Below, one piece after another: positions 59,317-64,000 of a stretch of 64,000 nt of DNA. Each line of letters opens with the position of its first letter. Position 1 is the stretch's first letter. The DNA comes from an uncultured Roseibium sp. (GTDB taxonomy: Bacteria; Pseudomonadota; Alphaproteobacteria; Rhizobiales; Stappiaceae). The DNA lies in NCBI RefSeq assembly GCF_963675985.1, contig NZ_OY780958.1, positions 868,001-932,000 on the forward strand, read 5' to 3'. Below the pieces are notes generated by a model. The model was given only the letters and a program-made list of their open reading frames with translations, did not search any database and had not been told where the DNA came from. A program made the translations under genes and the position numbers.

Positions 59317-59805
59317 CTAACGGATGATCGGTTCCTTCAGGTCTTCCGGCTTCTTGTCCTTGATGATTTCCCAGTTGAGGGTGGCATCGTGGATGATTTC
59401 TTCCGTTTCCGCCTCGAAGCGTTTCTGCACGGCCTTGCTGTTGTTCAGGTAGAGCTTGCCGTCGACGATCTTCCAGGCTTCGGGAACGACCGGGACCTTG
59501 AACCCCTTGCTGGCGCCGAAAGCACAGAAGCCGCCGTATTGGGGGGCGTATTTCGCCGGGTTGGCAGTGAACAGGTCCCGGTTTTCGGCGGAAGCGAATT
59601 TCCAGGTGACGCCGTCATAGGTGGTGGTGAATTCGTCGGAGCCCTTGACCGGCTTGTGTTCGGTGAAATAGGCGACCGGATCGGTACCGCCAATGGCAGC
59701 GCCATGATCGACATAGGTGGTGATCTCGTCGGCGGTGGCTGCGGTGGCGAGCACCGTCAGCGACAGGGCCAAGGCGCCCAGGCCTGCCTTCAATGAATGG
59801 AACAT
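59317..59805 (-). CDS. Exported YHS-domain protein
   Basis: The protein has 162 residues. A signal peptide (MFHSLKAGLGALALSLTVLA, cleavage near ATA-DE) is followed by GAAIGGTDPVAYFTEHKPVKGSDEF, split as seen, and FASAENRDLFTANPAKYAPQYGGFCAFG. This is the YHS domain common in periplasmic or secreted proteins of proteobacteria, thought to bind metal or heme-like ligands. The function is not established. It appears monocistronic. Confidence 0.82.
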   Translation of the reverse strand: MFHSLKAGLGALALSLTVLATAATADEITTYVDHGAAIGGTDPVAYFTEHKPVKGSDEFTTTYDGVTWKFASAENRDLFTANPAKYAPQYGGFCAFGASKGFKVPVVPEAWKIVDGKLYLNNSKAVQKRFEAETEEIIHDATLNWEIIKDKKPEDLKEPIIR

Positions 59806-59921
59806 GTTGCTAACTCTCCCTGAACTGCCGGCGGATCAGGTCCGCCGTCGGTTACACCCCAAGTGGTTGGTTGCTCGTCCAGAGATGCAATCCGCGGCGG
59901 CAAATTGCCAATCAAGAGTGT

Positions 59922-60521
59922 TCACGGAACCGGCACAGGCGCGCGAGGCGGGGTGAGGCCGAGGACGAGCTGTATCGCGGTTTCGATATCGGCGTCCGTC
60001 ACCCTTTGCCCGCGAATATGGAGCTTGAAATAGATCAGCCCGAGGAGGAGATCGATCCGGGTTTCCATATGGGCCTCGAAGGGTGTGGCGATGAAGATCT
60101 GGCGCAGGATAAGACGTCGTGCGTCTTCCGCCTCGCTCAGGACCGCGTCCAGTTCCGGATGCTTGCGCAAGGGAACGAGCGCGCGGATCGCTTCGCCGAG
60201 CGGCGTGTCCTGCAGGGCGGAGACGGTGTTGCCGAGACAGACGCGCAGGTCCTGGGCGACGCTGCCGCGTTGCGGCGGGGCGGGATTGACCTCGGCCAGT
60301 GCGTGACGGATGGCGTCTGCGATCAGCGCCGGCTTGTCGGCCCAGCGCCGGTAGACGGCCTGTTTGCTGGTCTTCGCACGGGCGGCCAGTCGGGCAATCG
60401 TCGTTGCCTCGTAACCGTTTAAGGCCAATTCCTGCAAGGCTGATTCAAGCAAGGCACGCGTGACCCGCGCCTCCTGCGGTCGGCCAGCTTCGGAAGCCGA
60501 GTCAGGCAACGGCTTCTTCAT
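59922..60521 (-). CDS. TetR family regulator
   Basis: The protein has 199 residues. The HTH (about 18-65) reads ALLESALQELALNGYEATTIARLAARAKTSKQAVYRRWADKPALI. The C-terminal domain with FEAHMETRIDLLLGLIYFKL fits the TetR_C_16-like group. It overlaps the stop of the darcynin-like gene by 20 bases, so both are one transcript. Confidence 0.88.
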   Translation of the reverse strand: MKKPLPDSASEAGRPQEARVTRALLESALQELALNGYEATTIARLAARAKTSKQAVYRRWADKPALIADAIRHALAEVNPAPPQRGSVAQDLRVCLGNTVSALQDTPLGEAIRALVPLRKHPELDAVLSEAEDARRLILRQIFIATPFEAHMETRIDLLLGLIYFKLHIRGQRVTDADIETAIQLVLGLTPPRAPVPVP

Positions 60522-60837
60522 AGTCGACGAAGCCGTTTTCGATGCCGAGCGAGACGTCGGTGATCCGGGCGAAGGGTTTGCTGAAGATCACGGTGTCCCT
60601 CAGTTCCTCCCACAGATGGTGATAGGCGCGCATGTCGGTGAAGCGGCAGACGGTGAAGTCGGTGTGTTTGCCCGAAAGCGCATCGGCATCGAACCATTCG
60701 AAGGAGACATTCTCATGCTTATCGACGATGGCACCGATTTCCGCGGCGTATTCCCACCGTTCCGGACGGGTGAGAGCGAGCCAGGCGGGCTCGATGGCAA
60801 GATAGACGATGGCCATCATGGGAAGTGGTTTTGACAT
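60502..60837 (-). CDS. Darcynin-like protein
   Basis: The protein has 111 residues. It matches the darcynin family by recollection: AIEPAWLALTRPERWEYAAEI at the start, FEWFDADALSGKHTDF in the middle, and DTVIFSKPFARITDVSLGIENGFVDYE at the end, quoted in parts. It is a small ferredoxin-like (dimeric alpha-beta barrel) fold of no known function. It is cotranscribed with the TetR gene that follows. Confidence 0.75.
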   Translation of the reverse strand: MSKPLPMMAIVYLAIEPAWLALTRPERWEYAAEIGAIVDKHENVSFEWFDADALSGKHTDFTVCRFTDMRAYHHLWEELRDTVIFSKPFARITDVSLGIENGFVDYEEAVA

Positions 60838-60848
60838 CAGGAACCTTT

Positions 60849-60874
60849 ATTACGGTTACTACTGGTACTGTAAT
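60849..60874. promoter_or_regulatory. Imperfect dyad upstream of the darcynin-tetR operon
   Basis: ATTACGGT at the left and ACTGTAAT at the right form an imperfect 26-bp dyad, 11 bases upstream of the darcynin-like start codon. The position fits an operator of the cotranscribed TetR protein. Confidence 0.4.
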
Positions 60875-61000
60875 ATCGGATATTTCTTGCCGAAATCAAG
60901 TCCGGCCCTTGCCGGTCGGGGATTTTTCGGGAAAACAGGGCTCAACGTCGGCGCACCGCCGGAACAGAATTTCAGACATTCCAACAGGAACGGAGACGAC

Positions 61001-61288
61001 ATGTCCGTCGATACCCAAACGGTGAAAAAGGTCGCGCGGCTGGCGCGGATCAAGGTGAGCGAGGCGGATGCGGAGCGCATGACCGGCGAACTGAACGCCA
61101 TCCTGGGCTTTGTCGAACAGCTCGACGAGGTGAACATCGACGGCGTGGAACCGATGACCTCCGTGGTCGAGCAGACCATGAAGAAGCGCAAGGACGGGGT
61201 CACCGACGGTGGCTATGCCAATGACATCACCGCTAACGCGCCGGCCTCGGAAGACAATTTCTTCATGGTGCCGAAAGTCGTCGAGTAA
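61001..61288 (+). CDS. gatC: Asp-tRNA(Asn)/Glu-tRNA(Gln) amidotransferase subunit C
   Basis: The protein has 95 residues from the ATG at 61001, with AGGAACGGAG upstream; the longer open frame is not family-like. The pattern VKKVARLARIKVSEAD, LNAILGFVEQLDEVN, GVEPMTSVV and FFMVPKVVE is diagnostic. GatC wraps GatA and GatB in the tRNA-dependent amidotransferase. gatA follows 66 bases downstream. Confidence 0.95.
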   Translation: MSVDTQTVKKVARLARIKVSEADAERMTGELNAILGFVEQLDEVNIDGVEPMTSVVEQTMKKRKDGVTDGGYANDITANAPASEDNFFMVPKVVE

Positions 61289-61354
61289 GGACGGACGCCC
61301 GCCCACTTCCGATTTCTGTTCAAGGCCGTTTCTGGCCCAATCAAAGATATTCGC

Positions 61355-62830
61355 ATGACCGACCTGACCAAACTGACCATTGCCGAGGCCCGCGAGGGGC
61401 TGAAGAACAAGGACTATACCTCGAGCGAGCTGACCGAGGCGTTCCTGACCAACATCGAGGCGGCGAACCCGTCACTCAACGCCTATGTGGCGGTGACCGC
61501 CGACAAGGCACGCGAGATGGCCAAGGCCTCGGACGAGAAGCTCGCCAAGGGCGAGGGCGGGGCGCTGGAGGGCATTCCGCTCGGCATCAAGGACCTGTTC
61601 GCCACCAAGGGCGTGCACACCCAGGCATGCAGCCACATTCTCGACGGTTTCAAGCCGGTCTATGAATCCACCGTGACCTCGAACCTGTGGGCCGACGGCG
61701 CGGTGATGCTGGGCAAGCTCAACATGGACGAATTCGCCATGGGCTCGTCCAACGAGACCTCCTTTTACGGCAATGTGGTCAATCCCTGGCGCAAGGAAGG
61801 GTCCAATGCGGCCCTGGTTCCCGGTGGCTCGTCAGGTGGTTCGGCGGCTTCGGTCGCTGCGCGCCTGTGCATGGGGGCGACCGCGACCGACACCGGCGGC
61901 TCGATCCGCCAGCCGGCGGCGCTCACCGGCACCGTCGGCATCAAGCCGACCTACGGCCGCTGCTCGCGCTGGGGTATTGTCGCTTTCGCCTCGTCGCTCG
62001 ACCAGGCCGGCCCGATCGCCCACACGGTGCGCGACAGCGCCATTCTGCTGAAATCCATGGCTTCCGTGGACCCCAAGGACACCACGTCGGTAGAAATCGA
62101 CGTGCCGGATTATGAAGCCGCCATCGGCAAGCCGGTGAAGGGCCTGAAGATCGGCATCCCGAAGGAATACCGGGTCGATGGCATGCCGGCGGAAGTCGAG
62201 GAGCTGTGGCAGAAGGGCATTCAGTGGTTGAAGGACGCAGGCGCGGAGATCGTCGACATCTCTCTGCCGCACACCAAATACGCCCTGCCGGCCTATTACA
62301 TCGTCGCGCCGGCTGAAGCTTCTTCCAACCTCGCCCGCTACGACGGTGTGCGCTATGGCCTGCGCGTGCCGGGCAACGACATCGTGGAGATGTATGAAAA
62401 CACCCGCGCGGAAGGCTTTGGTGCGGAGGTGCAGCGGCGCATTCTGATCGGCACCTACGTGCTGTCGGCAGGTTACTATGATGCCTATTACCTGAAGGCG
62501 CAGAAGGTGCGGACCCTGATCAAGCGCGACTTCGATCTGGCCTGGGAAAACGGCGTCGATGCCATCCTGACGCCGACCACCCCGGATGCCGCTTTTGCGC
62601 CGGGCGAGATTACAGATCCGGTGACCATGTATCTGAACGACATCTTCACCGTGACCGTGAACATGGCCGGCCTGCCGGGCATCTCCGTCCCCGCCGGCCT
62701 CAACAAGTCCGGCCTGCCGCTCGGCCTCCAGCTCATCGGCAAGCCCTTTGACGAGGGGACCCTGTTCCAGGTGGGCTCGGTGATCGAAGAGGCCGCCGGG
62801 TCGTTCGAGGCGGAGACCTGGTGGAAGTAA
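61355..62830 (+). CDS. gatA: Asp-tRNA(Asn)/Glu-tRNA(Gln) amidotransferase subunit A
   Basis: The protein has 491 residues. The amidase-signature Ser-cisSer-Lys triad is visible as Lys79 (LGIKDLF), Ser159/160 (PGGSSGGSAA) and Ser183 (TDTGGSIRQPAA). It releases ammonia from glutamine for GatB to amidate Glu-tRNA(Gln) or Asp-tRNA(Asn). No gatB is seen before the window end; it may lie further downstream or elsewhere. Confidence 0.96.
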   Translation: MTDLTKLTIAEAREGLKNKDYTSSELTEAFLTNIEAANPSLNAYVAVTADKAREMAKASDEKLAKGEGGALEGIPLGIKDLFATKGVHTQACSHILDGFKPVYESTVTSNLWADGAVMLGKLNMDEFAMGSSNETSFYGNVVNPWRKEGSNAALVPGGSSGGSAASVAARLCMGATATDTGGSIRQPAALTGTVGIKPTYGRCSRWGIVAFASSLDQAGPIAHTVRDSAILLKSMASVDPKDTTSVEIDVPDYEAAIGKPVKGLKIGIPKEYRVDGMPAEVEELWQKGIQWLKDAGAEIVDISLPHTKYALPAYYIVAPAEASSNLARYDGVRYGLRVPGNDIVEMYENTRAEGFGAEVQRRILIGTYVLSAGYYDAYYLKAQKVRTLIKRDFDLAWENGVDAILTPTTPDAAFAPGEITDPVTMYLNDIFTVTVNMAGLPGISVPAGLNKSGLPLGLQLIGKPFDEGTLFQVGSVIEEAAGSFEAETWWK

Positions 62831-62910
62831 GCGGTTGCTCCCACGGACTGGCCCCTGGTGCTGTTGGGGTGTCCAGTCCTCCAGGCTGCATGCCGGCAAG
62901 GGGCTGGAAA

Positions 62911-62928
62911 GGACCACGGTCGTGGTCC
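62911..62928. repeat. Perfect 8-bp hairpin downstream of gatA
   Basis: GGACCACG-GT-CGTGGTCC is a perfect inverted repeat with a 2-base centre. No T-run follows. It may stabilise the gatCA transcript end or belong to the repeat region that follows. Confidence 0.4.
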
Positions 62929-62939
62929 ACCCACAGATC

Positions 62940-63093
62940 GTCACCCCGGACTTGATCCGGGGCCTAATCCACGGTTCCACAAATCCGGAGAGCGGGAATG
63001 GGCTGGAGGCGGGCAAAAGGTGCCATGCTTGAGCCCCTCCGCTCTGGTAACGAGTAGGCCCCGGATCTCCGCTTTCGCTCCGTCCGGGGTGAC
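62940..63093. repeat. Long inverted-repeat element (BIME/MITE-like)
   Basis: The left end GTCACCCCGGACTTGATCC with GGGGCCTA reappears in inverted form at the right end as TAGGCCCCGGATC, an inserted CTCCGCTTTCGCTCC, then GTCCGGGGTGAC. The whole 154-base unit could fold back on itself. Its sequence resembles a palindromic repeat frequent in alphaproteobacterial intergenic DNA. The 345-base gap between gatA and the next gene otherwise holds no gene. Confidence 0.7.
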
Positions 63094-63175
63094 GGCGGGA
63101 GATGAGGACCGGCTGTGCCCCTTAGCCTGAATGCCGAATGACGCAGGGCGCAACGACTGTCAGAAAGGCAAGTGA

Positions 63176-64000
63176 ATGACTGACGTTGAAACCATCGTCA
63201 TCGGGGCTGGCGCCGTCGGACTGGCGATTGCGCGGGCGCTGGCGGTTTCGGGTCGCGAGGTCATGGTGCTGGAACGGCACGGGCTGATCGGCGCGGAGAC
63301 GAGTTCGCGCAATTCCGAGGTCATTCATGCCGGGATTTATTACGCCAAGGACAGCCTGAAGGCGCGTTGCTGTGTGGACGGCAAGCAGCTGCTCTATGCG
63401 TTCTGTTCAAGCCATGGCGTCGCGCACCAGCGCACGGGCAAGCTTATCGTTGCCACCGATGCCGCGCAGGCGGGCGAGCTGGAGACCATCCGCCAGCGGG
63501 CGGCGGCGAACGGGGTTGACGATCTTGTGCGGCTGACGGCGGACGAAGCACGCGAGATGGAGCCGGAACTTGCCTGCGAAGGCGCGCTGCTGTCGCCCTC
63601 CACGGGCATCATCGACAGCCATGGCTACATGCTGGCGCTGCAGGGCGAGTTGGAAGCCCATGGCGGTCAGGTGGTGCTGAATACGGCGGTCGGGTCCATC
63701 GGCCGGATGCCAGACGGAGGCTTCTCCGTCACGATCGATGGCGAGGACGGTTACACCATCACCGCGAAGGAACTGATCGTCTCCGCCGGCCGCGGTTCGC
63801 CGGAGCTGATGACCGCCTTTCCGCAAGCTGATCCGCCGAAGGGCACTCTCGCCAAGGGCAGCTATTTCAAGCTCAACGGCAAGGCGCCATTCTCAAGGCT
63901 GATCTATCCGGTGCCGATGACGAAGACCGGCGCGCTCGGGGTGCATGTGACCCTCGACCTGCAGGGCCGGGTGCGGTTCGGTCCGGACATGGAATGGGTT
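63176..64000 (+). CDS. NAD(P)/FAD-dependent oxidoreductase, L-2-hydroxyglutarate oxidase-like (5' part)
   Basis: The reading frame starts at ATG 63176 and is still open at the window edge after 275 residues. It begins MTDVETIVIGAGAVGLAIARAL with GxGxxG, then GAETSSRNSEVIHAGIYYAKDSLKARCCVDGK, quoted in part, which is the DAO/LhgO pattern. YPVPMTKTGALGVHVTLD and FGPDMEWV are typical of L2HGDH/LhgO. It likely oxidises a 2-hydroxyacid using FAD. The C-terminal third is outside the window. Confidence 0.9.
   Translation, partial: MTDVETIVIGAGAVGLAIARALAVSGREVMVLERHGLIGAETSSRNSEVIHAGIYYAKDSLKARCCVDGKQLLYAFCSSHGVAHQRTGKLIVATDAAQAGELETIRQRAAANGVDDLVRLTADEAREMEPELACEGALLSPSTGIIDSHGYMLALQGELEAHGGQVVLNTAVGSIGRMPDGGFSVTIDGEDGYTITAKELIVSAGRGSPELMTAFPQADPPKGTLAKGSYFKLNGKAPFSRLIYPVPMTKTGALGVHVTLDLQGRVRFGPDMEWV

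Noticed and set aside
1..64000. CRISPR arrays, tRNA or rRNA genes, IS elements or prophage genes
   Set aside because: No regularly spaced repeats, no cloverleaf-like or rRNA segments, no transposase or integrase motifs were noticed. A tRNAscan and IS search would settle this.

Overview
The window is a GC-rich stretch of chromosome with tight codon bias and many overlapping operons (ATGA and TGATG junctions). It reads as an alphaproteobacterium, most likely Hyphomicrobiales and possibly near the Stappiaceae. Supporting signs are the nikKMLQO-type nickel importer, the abundance of ABC importers, the gatC-gatA pair and the short palindromic intergenic repeats. The taxonomic call is inference, because no rRNA or tRNA gene is present.

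Layout. (1) 1-6.4 kb is an accessory patch. It holds a VOC protein, two decayed copies of one small gene each followed by palindromic repeats, an orphan membrane protein and a 1276-aa AT-richer SIR2-domain protein that looks like a stand-alone antiphage NADase. (2) 6.5-11.2 kb holds a TetR regulator divergent from a PaoABC-like molybdenum hydroxylase operon. (3) 11.2-17.4 kb, minus strand, holds a LysR gene, a ring-opening amidohydrolase of the barbiturase/cyanuric acid hydrolase family, an FAD monooxygenase and a NitT/TauT-type ABC importer. It is a plausible uptake and ring-cleavage module for an N-heterocycle. (4) 17.5-26.8 kb, minus strand, is a ten-gene operon: TetR, livKHMGF-type importer, SDR, acyl-CoA ligase, DUF35 protein and thiolase. 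A 39-bp palindrome lies in front of it. It should import, activate and cleave a carboxylic acid.

(5) 27-31.2 kb carries a YegP-like protein, a CHASE-PAS-GGDEF-EAL protein and a GNAT enzyme. (6) 31.3-35.3 kb is a nickel ECF importer (nikK-M-L-Q-O) divergent from nikR, with a textbook GTATGA-N16-TCATAC operator between them. The NikR protein has none of the four canonical high-affinity nickel ligands. (7) 35.4-41.2 kb holds an orphan ParB-like protein, TetR plus enoyl-CoA hydratase, a GNAT enzyme and an orphan Tat-exported solute-binding protein. (8) 41.2-43.1 kb is a COG0523 metallochaperone plus DUF1826 pair behind a Zur-like palindrome. (9) 43.4-44.6 kb holds a PilZ protein and a small membrane protein.

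(10) 45.1-52.6 kb is a complete peptide-family ABC importer followed by two TIM-barrel isomerase/epimerase-like enzymes. (11) 52.7-60.9 kb is a mixed region: esterase, luciferase-like oxidoreductase, a TPR-acyltransferase fusion flanked by two relics of the same lost gene, an L,D-transpeptidase lipoprotein, a membrane protein, a YHS protein, and TetR with a darcynin-like protein. (12) 61-64 kb holds gatC, gatA and the 5' part of an LhgO-like FAD oxidoreductase cut by the window edge.

The most notable items are the SIR2 protein, the ligand-less NikR, the ring-opening amidohydrolase module, the TPR-acyltransferase fusion and the orphan ParB-like protein. No CRISPR array, IS element, prophage, rRNA or tRNA was seen.
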